Positions 20,001-28,077 of a DNA stretch of 64,000 bases are shown piece after piece (within the stretch, counting starts at the first letter, position 1; each line of letters opens with the position of its first letter). This stretch comes from Gardnerella piotii. Lineage in GTDB: Bacteria > Actinomycetota > Actinomycetes > Actinomycetales > Bifidobacteriaceae. The stretch spans positions 186,001 to 250,000 of the forward strand of contig NZ_QJUV01000001.1 in the NCBI RefSeq assembly GCF_003397585.1. The letters are read 5' to 3'. The notes beneath the pieces are model-generated. The model did no database searches, had not been told where the DNA came from, and was given only the letters and a program-made list of their open reading frames with translations. The position numbers and the translations under genes are program-made.

Positions 20001-20723
20001 ATGGTTGATGAAGTTTTTGACCCATATCTTATTCCTCATACGCGAGTGCTGAAGAACAAACTTAATGTACAAACTCAGGAAGATCTTGATTTCTTTGAAA
20101 ACGATTTAGTTTCAGTTCGCAGCTATAAGTTGTACGAAAACTTGCCGCATGCTGAAGGAACTGTTAAGCAATTGCAGTGGATCCATCATTATCTTTTTCA
20201 AGATGTTTACGATTGGGCTGGTCAGATTCGCACTATAGACATGACTAAAGGTGGTGGCGAGCCGTTTCATCCGCTTGAATACATGGGCGTTGGGATTCGT
20301 TACTGTGAGCAAACGCTTAAAAATGATAATTTATTGCAAGGTTTATCTATTGATGATTTTATTAGCAAGCTAAGCGTAAATTACAATAATTTTAATGTTT
20401 TGCACCCATTTCGTGAGGGCAATGGTAGAACGCAGCGCGTTTTTTGGGATATTGTTGCGCGAGATGCTGGGTATCATTTTGATTGGGGATTAATAACTCA
20501 GCGCGTTAACGACAAGGCTTCAATCCAGGCTAAAGATGCTAACGATACGAAGCTTCTTGAAGACATGTTCCACATTATTACAAAGCCTCTGCAGGTTGAT
20601 CTTTTAGCTCAGCAGCAGTTTACGCATCTTGTTGAAGAAGAATACGAATATGCGCCGAATGTTGCTAGTGTTTTGCAAGATAAGGATTACGCTGCATATA
20701 AAACGCGTTACGGCATAGTTTGA
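20001..20723 (+). CDS. Fic-domain AMP transferase toxin
   Basis: The catalytic motif HPFREGNGRTQR begins at His135 and is complete (HPFxxGNGR), so the enzyme should be active in transferring AMP to a target hydroxyl. The flap region reads FHPLEYM, preceded by VYDWAGQIRTIDMTKGG, typical of VbhT/Fic toxins. Two consecutive ATGs occur (19998, 20001). The second is preferred because AAGGA at 19990-19994 is then six bases away. At 240 aa it is a lone Fic domain, without the secretion domain of Bartonella VbhT. Known targets of this class include DNA gyrase and topoisomerase IV; the target here is unknown. It is inhibited by the small protein just upstream. Confidence 0.92.
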   Translation: MVDEVFDPYLIPHTRVLKNKLNVQTQEDLDFFENDLVSVRSYKLYENLPHAEGTVKQLQWIHHYLFQDVYDWAGQIRTIDMTKGGGEPFHPLEYMGVGIRYCEQTLKNDNLLQGLSIDDFISKLSVNYNNFNVLHPFREGNGRTQRVFWDIVARDAGYHFDWGLITQRVNDKASIQAKDANDTKLLEDMFHIITKPLQVDLLAQQQFTHLVEEEYEYAPNVASVLQDKDYAAYKTRYGIV

Positions 20724-20847
20724 ATTTAGCGCTTGCATATTTCTAACGCTGGTGTCTTGGTTATTTCTTTTTGATGCATATTTTCTTTTGCGCAAAATCA
20801 CAAATCTTTACTTTTGCGTGTACTCGAAACGTTGTGGTTTTGATGGA

Positions 20848-20900
20848 TTTTTGCAAGGTTTTTGCAAGGTTTTTGTTGATTTTTGCCGTGGGGGGGGGGG
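20848..20900 (+). promoter_or_regulatory. TTTTTGCAAGG repeats and 11-G homopolymer upstream of the LRR surface gene
   Basis: Two copies of TTTTTGCAAGG (20848-20870) and then TTTTTG are followed by a run of eleven G at 20890-20900 and TAG. A possible -35 TTGCCG (20883-20888) lies directly before the run, and TGTAAA 20911-20916 could be a -10; the G run lies between them. The gene starts at 21012. Nothing else was seen in the 288-base gap. Confidence 0.6.
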
Positions 20901-21011
20901 TAGATTTGTTTGTAAATGCTTTGTATAGCTGCGCTTTTGTTTAAGTTGCAGCTGTTTTACAATTTGTTGTTTCACGCGCAGATGCGTGTGAGAGAAGAAG
21001 AAAGGATAAGC

Positions 21012-23591
21012 ATGCTAAACAAAAAGACTATAGGTGCTTTTGTAGCTGCTGCCACTTTGCTTAGTGGCTTTGCTTTTGCGTCGCTTCCACCAGTTGCGCT
21101 CGCAAGTACTGGTGGTAATACGTCTGGTCAAACTGGGCATAATGATAATGATGCTATTCAGTTTGCTGATAAAGAGTTTGGACTTTGGGCTATACATTCG
21201 TCGCAAGAAGCGCATGTTATTGGGCCAGACGATACAAAAATTACTTATGGTCAGGCTAAAAGCTTTACTGGTAAGTTAGAGTTTTTCTATCATAGACTTG
21301 GATATACTGACGTTTCAAAATCTGTGTCTAATATTTCTGATCTTCAGTACTTCCCAAATGCGACTGGTGTAGAACTTGGCGAATTTAATAATGTTTCTGA
21401 TTTTTCACCATTAAGTCATTTAACAAAATTGACTATCTTGAAAATTTCTTTATATAACGGAAAGAAAGACTTATCCAGCCTTCCGCAAATGGATTCAGTT
21501 AAGAACTTTACTCTTAATGCGTCTACATACTTCCCAAGAGTAAGTAATAGGATTAGTGATTTGAGTTTTATATCAAAAATGCCTAATCTGGAGACCTTGG
21601 AATTAGAAGGTGACATTGCAGTAAAAGATTTTAATTTTCTTTCCAGTCTTACAAAACTCAAAAAAATAATAGTGAAGAATGTCTCTCCTGAACTTTCTGA
21701 TTTAACTCCTCTTAAAAATATGAGAGATCTTGAAGAGTTAAGTATTGAAAGTACTAGTAAGATTTCCGATCTTTCCCCTTTGAGTGAACTAACTGGTTTG
21801 AAAAAATTAAATCTGTATAATGCTAATATTTCCAACATTTCGGCATTGAAGAATCTTACTAATTTAACAAAGTTAGAACTTGATGGTAATAATATCAATA
21901 ATATCAGTGATATTGATGCTATTAAAAATTTTGTGAATTTACAAGAATTATCTTTGGTAAATAATAGGGTTATGGTTCCTGACCTTTCGATTTTTAGTAA
22001 GCTTACTAAGCTTACTGATTTGAGTATTCGTGCTACGGATAAGGTTACGAGTCTTGATGCTATTAGTAATCTTACGAGTCTAAAATATCTGACAATGTAT
22101 GGTTCTAAGATTTCTGATCTTTCTGGTTTACGTAAGCTTACTAATCTTATTTCGTTGAATATTACTGCTATGGATAAGGTTACGAGTCTTGATGCTATCA
22201 AAGGTCTTAGTGGTTTAAAAATTTTGAAAATAGGTGGTTCTAGGATTTCTGATTTTTCGCCTTTGAGCGGACTTTCTAAACTCGGTGATTTAGATATTGG
22301 TGTTGCTGATGGTGTAGATGTTAGTAAACTTACAACAATGTCAGGCCTAGGAAGCGTATCTTTAGAAGGTGGCAAGATTTCCGATCTTTCCCCTCTAAAT
22401 AGTATTAGTAGACTTCAACGCTTGTATGTTAAAGCTGCTGATAATGTGACTGATCTTAGTTCTATTAGTAACTTGACGCATTTAATGGAATTGCATATCT
22501 CTGGTAGTAACATTTACGATATCTCTGCTTTAAAAAACTTTACATCTCTTTATGATCTTAAGTTGGCTTCGCCTAAGTTGACGGATATAACTCCACTAAG
22601 AAGGGGAAGTGACCAATCATCAATTCGTTATATAGATCTTCAATGTTGTGAGAATATTAGTGACTATACTCCGCTGGAAAGTCAGTATGTTGACTCTCTG
22701 TGGGTTAATAAAAAAGCAGAAAATAATGAATCGATAAAAAAGATAAAGCAACATCCTAATCATCCAGATGTTCAAGCTTATAAATGTTATGAATTCTGCA
22801 ATCCAGGTGAAAGGCCAACGCCTCCAGCACCTGCACCAGGTGGTAATCAGAATCCTGATTCAGGTAATAAGCCTGATAATGACCAGAAGTCTGGCCAGAC
22901 TCCTGAGGGTAATAAGAATCCTGATGGTAATAAGAATCCTGAGGGTGATAAGAATCCTGATGGTAATAAGAATCCTGATGGTAACAAGAAGCCTGAGGAT
23001 AACGAGAAGCCAACTTCAATGCCTGCTGATAACAAGGGGGCGGGTCAGAAGCCTGCTCCTGCTGTAAAGCATGGTGATGATTCTAAGAAAGATTCGCCTA
23101 AGGTTCCTGCGGCTCCTAAGACTGTTAATGATCTTAATCCAGAGGTTAAGGGCGGGATTACTGTTGGTAATAATAATGTTGCTAAGGCTGGTGCGTCTAA
23201 TAAGGTTACTGTTCATTCTGATAACGCTAAGTTTAATAAGGAGTTGAAGGAAAAGGGTTCTGCAAAGGCTTATGCGTTCATGTATTCTACTCCTAAGCTT
23301 TTGCGTGGCGTGGATGGTAGTGATTACGTGACTGTTAAGCTTGGCGCTGATGGTGTTCCTTATTTTGATGCGCAATTCCCTGCTGGCTATTCTGGTAAGC
23401 ATACGGTTGTGCTCGTGGATGAGCAGGGCAATCAGCTTGCTTGGACGGATATTACTGTTGCGAATAGTACGTCTGGCCAGGGTGATGGTAAGGGTGTTTT
23501 GCCTGTTACTGGTGTTGCTGGCGTTTTAGTGGCTTTTGCTGCTTTGATGTTTGCGGCTTCTGGTGCAGTGTTGCGTAAGGTGCGTAGCTAA
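21012..23591 (+). CDS. LPxTG-anchored leucine-rich-repeat surface protein (internalin-like)
   Basis: The start is set at ATG 21012 (859 aa), because AGAAAGGA precedes it and the signal peptide (LNKKTIGAFVAAATLLSGFA...ALAS) begins there; the frame opens earlier, at 20916, without a ribosome site. Residues ~110-560 hold about 18 leucine-rich repeats of ~22 residues of the internalin type (for example ISDLSPLSELTGLKKLNLYN). A Pro-rich linker contains five 6-residue repeats GNKNPD/E (18-bp units, 22908-22997). A module almost identical to that of the GA-like protein follows, then LPVTG (830-834), a membrane helix and RKVRS. Expected role: wall-anchored adhesion or host-protein binding (inference). 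A poly-G tract upstream suggests on/off switching. Confidence 0.9.
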   Translation: MLNKKTIGAFVAAATLLSGFAFASLPPVALASTGGNTSGQTGHNDNDAIQFADKEFGLWAIHSSQEAHVIGPDDTKITYGQAKSFTGKLEFFYHRLGYTDVSKSVSNISDLQYFPNATGVELGEFNNVSDFSPLSHLTKLTILKISLYNGKKDLSSLPQMDSVKNFTLNASTYFPRVSNRISDLSFISKMPNLETLELEGDIAVKDFNFLSSLTKLKKIIVKNVSPELSDLTPLKNMRDLEELSIESTSKISDLSPLSELTGLKKLNLYNANISNISALKNLTNLTKLELDGNNINNISDIDAIKNFVNLQELSLVNNRVMVPDLSIFSKLTKLTDLSIRATDKVTSLDAISNLTSLKYLTMYGSKISDLSGLRKLTNLISLNITAMDKVTSLDAIKGLSGLKILKIGGSRISDFSPLSGLSKLGDLDIGVADGVDVSKLTTMSGLGSVSLEGGKISDLSPLNSISRLQRLYVKAADNVTDLSSISNLTHLMELHISGSNIYDISALKNFTSLYDLKLASPKLTDITPLRRGSDQSSIRYIDLQCCENISDYTPLESQYVDSLWVNKKAENNESIKKIKQHPNHPDVQAYKCYEFCNPGERPTPPAPAPGGNQNPDSGNKPDNDQKSGQTPEGNKNPDGNKNPEGDKNPDGNKNPDGNKKPEDNEKPTSMPADNKGAGQKPAPAVKHGDDSKKDSPKVPAAPKTVNDLNPEVKGGITVGNNNVAKAGASNKVTVHSDNAKFNKELKEKGSAKAYAFMYSTPKLLRGVDGSDYVTVKLGADGVPYFDAQFPAGYSGKHTVVLVDEQGNQLAWTDITVANSTSGQGDGKGVLPVTGVAGVLVAFAALMFAASGAVLRKVRS

Positions 23592-23624
23592 GTTTTGTTT
23601 GCTACGTGTTAGCGCTAGTGTTTT

Positions 23625-23693
23625 AGGGCTTTCGCGTGTGTTCGCTTGCTTGTTTTCTTGCTTGCTTGCGTTCACACTCGAAGGCCCTTTTTG
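23625..23693 (+). terminator. terminator of the LRR protein gene, copy of the one at 17898
   Basis: The same long stem (AGGGCTTTCG...CGAAGGCCC), CTTG-repeat loop and T tail as after the first surface protein gene; one CTT repeat shorter. Confidence 0.8.
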
Positions 23694-23748
23694 TATTCTG
23701 CTTATTGTGTTCTGTTTATTATGTTTTGCGGCTTATGTGAATATTGTT

Positions 23749-23813
23749 TCACTTCGCAAAATTAAAAAATTGTCAAATTTGCGAAGTGAGGTTTGGCTGG
23801 TTTTGCGAAGTGA
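23749..23813. repeat. three TTTGCGAAGTGA repeats without an adjacent gene
   Basis: TCACTTCGCAAA at 23749-23760 is inverted relative to TTTGCGAAGTGA at 23778-23789 and 23802-23813. The motif resembles that of the array before the DUF4143 ATPase (ACTTTCAAAA against ACTTCGCAAAA). No gene starts next to it. Confidence 0.7.
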
Positions 23814-23915
23814 GGTTTGCTTGGCATTAAAGCGCGTAAATCATGCTACGCCGAAACGAGTGGCGTTATGTTGATGTTGTCGATGCTACCTATGTTTCTA
23901 TAGTGCGTTTTTGCG

Positions 23916-24014
23916 AAAATGTCGGTATAGACGAATGTTTTTTACTCGCTATGCCTTCATTTTGGCAAAATGTAGGTATAGAATGCGACTTTTTGTAAAC
24001 TATGACGACATTTT
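23916..24014. repeat. two 51-bp tandem units with internal inverted repeats before apbE
   Basis: Unit 1 is AAAATGTCGGTATAG, 18 bases, CTATGCCTTCATTTT. Unit 2 is AAAATGTAGGTATAG, 18 bases, CTATGACGACATTTT. Starts at 23916 and 23967 are exactly 51 bases apart, and each unit has inverted 15-base ends. The array ends 80 bases before apbE. Between the terminator and apbE nothing else was identified. Confidence 0.8.
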
Positions 24015-24094
24015 GCTATTTTGTGGCTTTTGGGGGATATTGTTGTGGTTTTTGATGATTGATAGAGTGTTTGATATTGGGAGTGAGGCAAGCG

Positions 24095-25144
24095 ATGTTT
24101 AGGAACGTTGTGGCGATTGAGCGTGCGCTTGGAACGGGGATTATTATCTCTAGCAGCGTGCCGATTTCGCAGCGCGTGCAGAAGCGGATTCGCGCTTTTG
24201 TTGAAGAGTATGAGCAGACTCTTTCGCGCTTTCGTGAAGATTCGCTAGTTTCGCGTATGGCTCGTGCGGAGCATGGCGGTGAGTTTGAGTTTCCAGCATG
24301 GGCTGGGCCACTTTTTGCACTTTATGGCGAGTTTTACGCTGCTGCTCGCGGAGCTTTCGACGCGTGCATCGGCGCGGATCTGCTTGCGCTTGGCTACAAC
24401 AATTCTGTGCAGTTCGTTCCAGAGTCGGCAGCTAGCGCGAGTTCTAATATAGGCAGTTGGGCTAATTATCGTCGAGCTCTTCCAGTTACGTGGTCGGATA
24501 TTTCGCAAGATAGCGGCAGTGCAACGCTTCGCACAAATCAGCCAGTGCAGCTTGATTTTGGTGCAGCTGGAAAGGGATATTTTGTAGATCTTGTAACACA
24601 GATTATTAAAGAGGAGCTTGGTGGCGAGATGCCTTCGAATAGTGATTCGCCTGCCGATTTTGATTTTTTGGTAAACGCTGGCGGAGATATGCGCGCTTGT
24701 TTTAGCGAAGAGAATGATCAAATAAAAGTTGCTCTGGAAAATCCGTTTGACACAACTCAAGCAGTTGGAGTTGCATCAATCGCAAGCGGAGCGTTGTGTG
24801 CGTCGTCTAGCGCAAGAAGGCGTTGGAAAGTAAAAGAAGCAAGTTACTTAGGCAAAGATGCAAGTGGCTTTGAGTCTAATTTAATTGCGACTCACTTGAT
24901 TAATGCGCTTGATGGCATTCCTGCTTGCGATTTGTGCGCAAGCTGGGCGTATGTGCCTAGCAAAACTTGCGATTTTCCAACAGCTTATGCCGATGCGCTC
25001 GCAACTGCGTTGTTTGTATCGCAAGAAAGCGATTTGCAAAAAATCGTGCAAACTACTGGCGCTGAGTTTGCTGTAATGCTGCCTAATAAAACGCTTAGCA
25101 AAACGCGTGCATTCCCAGCGCACTTTTTTGCTGAATCAATTTAA
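24095..25144 (+). CDS. apbE: ApbE-type FAD:protein FMN transferase
   Basis: This enzyme links FMN covalently to Ser/Thr of extracytoplasmic flavoproteins. ATG 24095 is chosen (349 aa), with GTGAGG six bases upstream; an in-frame codon at 24059 lacks a site. Family landmarks: an early LGTG strand, the E.TLSRFREDS region, FDACIGADLLALGY, VQLDFGAAGKGYFVD (Asp/Gly/Lys core), NAGGDMRA, and THLINALDG in the place of the usual H-x-x-DP-x-T-G. The last part (ADALATALFV, then a FAVML strand) fits the fold. No signal peptide is visible, so it may be cytoplasmic or use a non-classical route. Its likely substrate is the FMN-binding lipoprotein at 33051, at the far end of the iron locus. Confidence 0.9.
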   Translation: MFRNVVAIERALGTGIIISSSVPISQRVQKRIRAFVEEYEQTLSRFREDSLVSRMARAEHGGEFEFPAWAGPLFALYGEFYAAARGAFDACIGADLLALGYNNSVQFVPESAASASSNIGSWANYRRALPVTWSDISQDSGSATLRTNQPVQLDFGAAGKGYFVDLVTQIIKEELGGEMPSNSDSPADFDFLVNAGGDMRACFSEENDQIKVALENPFDTTQAVGVASIASGALCASSSARRRWKVKEASYLGKDASGFESNLIATHLINALDGIPACDLCASWAYVPSKTCDFPTAYADALATALFVSQESDLQKIVQTTGAEFAVMLPNKTLSKTRAFPAHFFAESI

Positions 25145-25149
25145 AAAGA

Positions 25150-25169
25150 TTGATAATTATCGTTATCAA
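25150..25169. promoter_or_regulatory. Fur-like inverted repeat before the iron uptake operon
   Basis: TTGATAATTATCGTTATCAA has 7-bp arms (TTGATAA/TTATCAA) and resembles the GATAAT-based Fur box. It lies six bases after the apbE stop and ~300 bases before the FTR1 gene. Assignment to Fur, rather than another regulator, is inference. Confidence 0.6.
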
Positions 25170-25208
25170 TATCATTTTTGTAATATTTGCGAGTTTTTTG
25201 CTCTGAAC

Positions 25209-25229
25209 TATATCAATCTACTTGATATA
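25209..25229. promoter_or_regulatory. second inverted repeat before the iron uptake operon
   Basis: TATATCAA-TCTAC-TTGATATA: 8-bp perfect arms around five bases, 40 bases after the Fur-like site. The TATCAA core is shared with it, so both may be bound by the same protein. The remainder of the gap to 25472 is A-rich, with a direct repeat of CAAAAC(G/A)GAACAA near 25280 and no gene. Confidence 0.5.
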
Positions 25230-25472
25230 TCGATATTATGTTGATGGGGTTACTTGCGAGGCGACTTCAAATATAACAAAACGGAACAAGTTCTAGCAAA
25301 ACAGAACAACCGCGTAGAAATCGCCAAAAAATTTGAACGATTAAAACTGAAGACTAAAACTGAAGCTAAAACTTAAAGATAAAAGCTCCAGCAAAACTAA
25401 AAAATAGAACGAAAATAAAAGAAGTTGGGTGCGCTCGATGGGGATTAGAGCCAAAGGAGATATGGAGACATT

Positions 25473-27239
25473 ATGCACGCGTGTGCAAAAGCGCGCCAAA
25501 AAGCACGGCAAGTGTATGCATTTTTACTTGCTATATGCGTTTTTGTAAGTTGCGCAATAGGGTTTGCTGGAATTGCTGGGTTTGCTGGAATTGCTGGGTT
25601 TGCTGGACTAATCGCAGCTCCAACGCCTGCTTATGCTACGGATGCCAATAAAACATACAACACTTGGTCGGAAGTTTCTTTAGCTATTAAAAGTCAGCTA
25701 GAACAAGGCAAAAGCGAGTATGCAAACGCAAATATGGCAGGAGCGGCAACCAGGTTTCAAGCTGCATACAACTCTGTTTATGTAGCTTCAAACATGATTA
25801 CAGTTGTGCGAGATACGATTAGTCAGAATAAAGTTCAATCGCAAAGTGATCAATTCCAACAGTTACAAACGTTGGTGTATCAACAAAATCAGTCCGCGCA
25901 AATTAGTGAAGTCGTATCTGCTCTAGAAGCAGACGTTGCGCAAACAGCATCTCAATTAGACTCAAACACAAATCTAGATAAGCCGAATGTTTATGCATCC
26001 AAATTGCGCGCGCAGATCGCAAAAGAACGCAAAAAGCTCGATGCTGCAAAAAAGAAGAATCTTGGACGAAACGGCAGAACTTGGAGTCAAGTAGCGCAAG
26101 AAATGAACGTTATACTCGACAAATCTGCATCAACGTATAAAGCAGCAAAAGCAAATAAGCAAGAAGTTGCCAAAGCTGTTGATTTAGTGAACGAAGCCTA
26201 TTACCAATATTATGAAAAGCTCGGTTTCGAGAAGAATGTTATGAACGCAATAAGCGGAAGCCGAGTAAGCACTGTTGAATATCAATTCAAAGAGTGCAGG
26301 CAGGCTATGAACAGTGGCAAATCATTTGCGCAAACAAAAAAGCTGTTTACAGATCTTAAGTCAATGCTTATTGAAGATGCATCCAAGCTAGACGGCGGAG
26401 CGGCGGCTAATGCCAATGTGTTTATGCAATTTATAACAAGCTCCTTTGGTCAGGCTTTTATAATTTTGCTTCGCGAAGGGTTGGAAGCTATGCTGGTTGT
26501 GGCTGCAATAATCGCGTATCTTATTAAATCTGGGCACAAGCACATGGTTAAGTACATTTACATGGGTCTTGTTGCTGGAATTGCGGCGTCGCTTGTTGTT
26601 GCTGCGCTATTTGGATTGTTGTTCAATGGCTCTGGACCGCAGCAAGAGATTACGGAAGGCGTTGTGGCGCTGTTTGCAATGCTTATGCTGCTGTACACAA
26701 GCAATTGGATGATTTCAAGATCTTCTGTGCAAGCTTGGAACGAGTATATTCGCAACCAAACAACGGCAGCTGTTTCTAAAGGCAGCTTGATTTCTCTAGC
26801 GTTGCTAAGCTTCCTAGCAGTGTTTCGCGAAGGCGCAGAAACTGTGATTTTCTACCAAGCGATTTTTGCTGTATCAAGCGGAGCTGACTCCATGATTTGG
26901 GGCGGATTCGTGGCTGCAGCTGCTGTTCTAGTTGTAATTTTCTTACTGATTCGCTTTGCGTCTGTGCGCATACCGATTCGCCCGTTCTTTGCAGGAACAA
27001 GCGCGCTTATGTGCATTTTAGTGGTGATTTTTGCTGGCGGAGGTGTGCATGCGCTTATAGAGGGCGATGCGCTCGCTGGCGCGTATATTCAAGGCTTGCC
27101 AACTAACGATTGGCTTGGATTCTATCCGTACGTTGAAACGATTTCGGCGCAAGTCGTAGCTGCAATCGTAGTTGTTGCGCTGTTGTGTGTGAGTTTTGTG
27201 CGCGCGCGCAAATCGCAAGCAACCGTTGGCAACAGTTAA
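25473..27239 (+). CDS. FTR1-family iron permease (EfeU-like) with extracytoplasmic domain
   Basis: This is a high-affinity iron permease of the FTR1/EfeU class. A signal peptide contains an 18-bp DNA repeat (GFAGIA units, 25560-25607). Residues ~55-310 are an extracytoplasmic helical domain rich in Gln, Ala and Lys. The C-terminal ~280 residues form about seven membrane helices with two REGxE motifs, REGLE at 334-338 and REGAE at 452-456, which carry the iron in this family. ATG 25473 is preceded by GGAGA at the right distance. It heads a run of seven genes on the plus strand that ends with the FMN-binding protein. A similar order (permease, P19, DUF2318, ABC genes) is known from the Campylobacter p19 iron cluster. 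Confidence 0.93.
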   Translation: MHACAKARQKARQVYAFLLAICVFVSCAIGFAGIAGFAGIAGFAGLIAAPTPAYATDANKTYNTWSEVSLAIKSQLEQGKSEYANANMAGAATRFQAAYNSVYVASNMITVVRDTISQNKVQSQSDQFQQLQTLVYQQNQSAQISEVVSALEADVAQTASQLDSNTNLDKPNVYASKLRAQIAKERKKLDAAKKKNLGRNGRTWSQVAQEMNVILDKSASTYKAAKANKQEVAKAVDLVNEAYYQYYEKLGFEKNVMNAISGSRVSTVEYQFKECRQAMNSGKSFAQTKKLFTDLKSMLIEDASKLDGGAAANANVFMQFITSSFGQAFIILLREGLEAMLVVAAIIAYLIKSGHKHMVKYIYMGLVAGIAASLVVAALFGLLFNGSGPQQEITEGVVALFAMLMLLYTSNWMISRSSVQAWNEYIRNQTTAAVSKGSLISLALLSFLAVFREGAETVIFYQAIFAVSSGADSMIWGGFVAAAAVLVVIFLLIRFASVRIPIRPFFAGTSALMCILVVIFAGGGVHALIEGDALAGAYIQGLPTNDWLGFYPYVETISAQVVAAIVVVALLCVSFVRARKSQATVGNS

Positions 27240-27313
27240 CGGATAAGTCAAAACTAAAAATCAAAACTAAAAATCAAGCAATAATAAACAATAACTAATA
27301 GAAAAGGTTAGAT

Positions 27314-27946
27314 ATGAAGAATAAAAAGATGATGGCAATTGCAGCCTTAGCGCTTGCAGGAATGCTAACACTCACTGGCTGTGGCGCAAACGGAAATGCA
27401 GCAAAGTCTGCATCAAAGCCACAATCATCTGAGCAGAAGGCCGACGACAAGGGCGGAGACAAGGGCTTTGAAGAGGTTCCAGTTGGACCTCACCAAGACC
27501 AGAACATTGGCCCGCTTACGATTGGCGCTGTGTACTTCCAGCCAGTCGACATGGTTCCAGCAGGCATGGGCTTAAAGGCAAGCGAGGCAAGCTTCCACCT
27601 TGAGGCAGATATTCACGCAAACAAGAAAGGTACACAGCTTGGCTACGGCAAGGGCGAGTTTATTCCAGATTTGACTGTGAATTATCAAATTATTGATAAG
27701 GCGAGCGGTGACGCTGTTGTAAAGGGCACGTTTATGCAAATGAACGCTTCCGACGGTCCACACTACGGCGCAAATGTTAAGCTCGATAAGGCTGGAAACT
27801 ACAAGTTAGTGCTTTCTGTTGAATCGCCAGAAAAGAAGGGTTGGATGCTTCACGTAGATCCTGCTACGGGCGTGACTGGTCGATTCTGGACTGAGCCAAT
27901 TACCGCTACATTCGACGATTGGAAGTACACTCCACGTCAGTGGTAG
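27314..27946 (+). CDS. P19/Tp34-family iron-transport lipoprotein
   Basis: The signal ends in the lipobox LTGC, giving an anchored lipoprotein of ~190 mature residues. After a Ser/Lys/Asp linker, the body matches the P19/Tp34 family of copper- and iron-binding periplasmic proteins: HLEADIHA, GYGKGEFIPDLTVNY, FMQMNASDGPHYGANV. The conserved His, Met and Asp ligands of the family appear in these blocks. It is expected to bind or oxidise Fe(II) and hand it to the permease upstream. AAAGG lies before the ATG. It ends QW, followed by a tandem duplication of the stop region. Confidence 0.92.
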   Translation: MKNKKMMAIAALALAGMLTLTGCGANGNAAKSASKPQSSEQKADDKGGDKGFEEVPVGPHQDQNIGPLTIGAVYFQPVDMVPAGMGLKASEASFHLEADIHANKKGTQLGYGKGEFIPDLTVNYQIIDKASGDAVVKGTFMQMNASDGPHYGANVKLDKAGNYKLVLSVESPEKKGWMLHVDPATGVTGRFWTEPITATFDDWKYTPRQW

Positions 27947-27982
27947 TTTTGCCAGTGGTAGTTTTGCCAGTGGTAGTTTTTA
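27938..27982 (+). repeat. 15-bp tandem repeat over the stop codon of the P19-like gene
   Basis: CAGTGGTAGTTTTGC occurs at 27938 and 27953 and as a partial copy at 27968; the first copy encodes the last codons and stop. The rest of the gap to 28077 has two copies of a TAATGCATAATG(T/C)ATAAA unit and a ribosome site AAAGGAGGG before the next gene. Confidence 0.85.
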
Positions 27983-28077
27983 AGAATAAAAACAACAAAT
28001 AAATAATGCATAATGTATAAATAATGCATAATGCATAAATAAAAAACAAAAATCATGTAAACAGCAAAGGAGGGAAC

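Noticed and set aside
20916-21011. Longer N-terminus for the LRR protein
   Set aside because: The extra 32 residues would put polar sequence before a complete signal peptide, and no ribosome site precedes 20916.
21416-22375. 319-aa open frame antisense to the LRR gene
   Set aside because: Its apparent repeats mirror those of the LRR coding strand.
22908-22997. CRISPR-like periodicity in the LRR gene
   Set aside because: Units are contiguous, 18 bp, in frame and encode a Pro-rich stalk.
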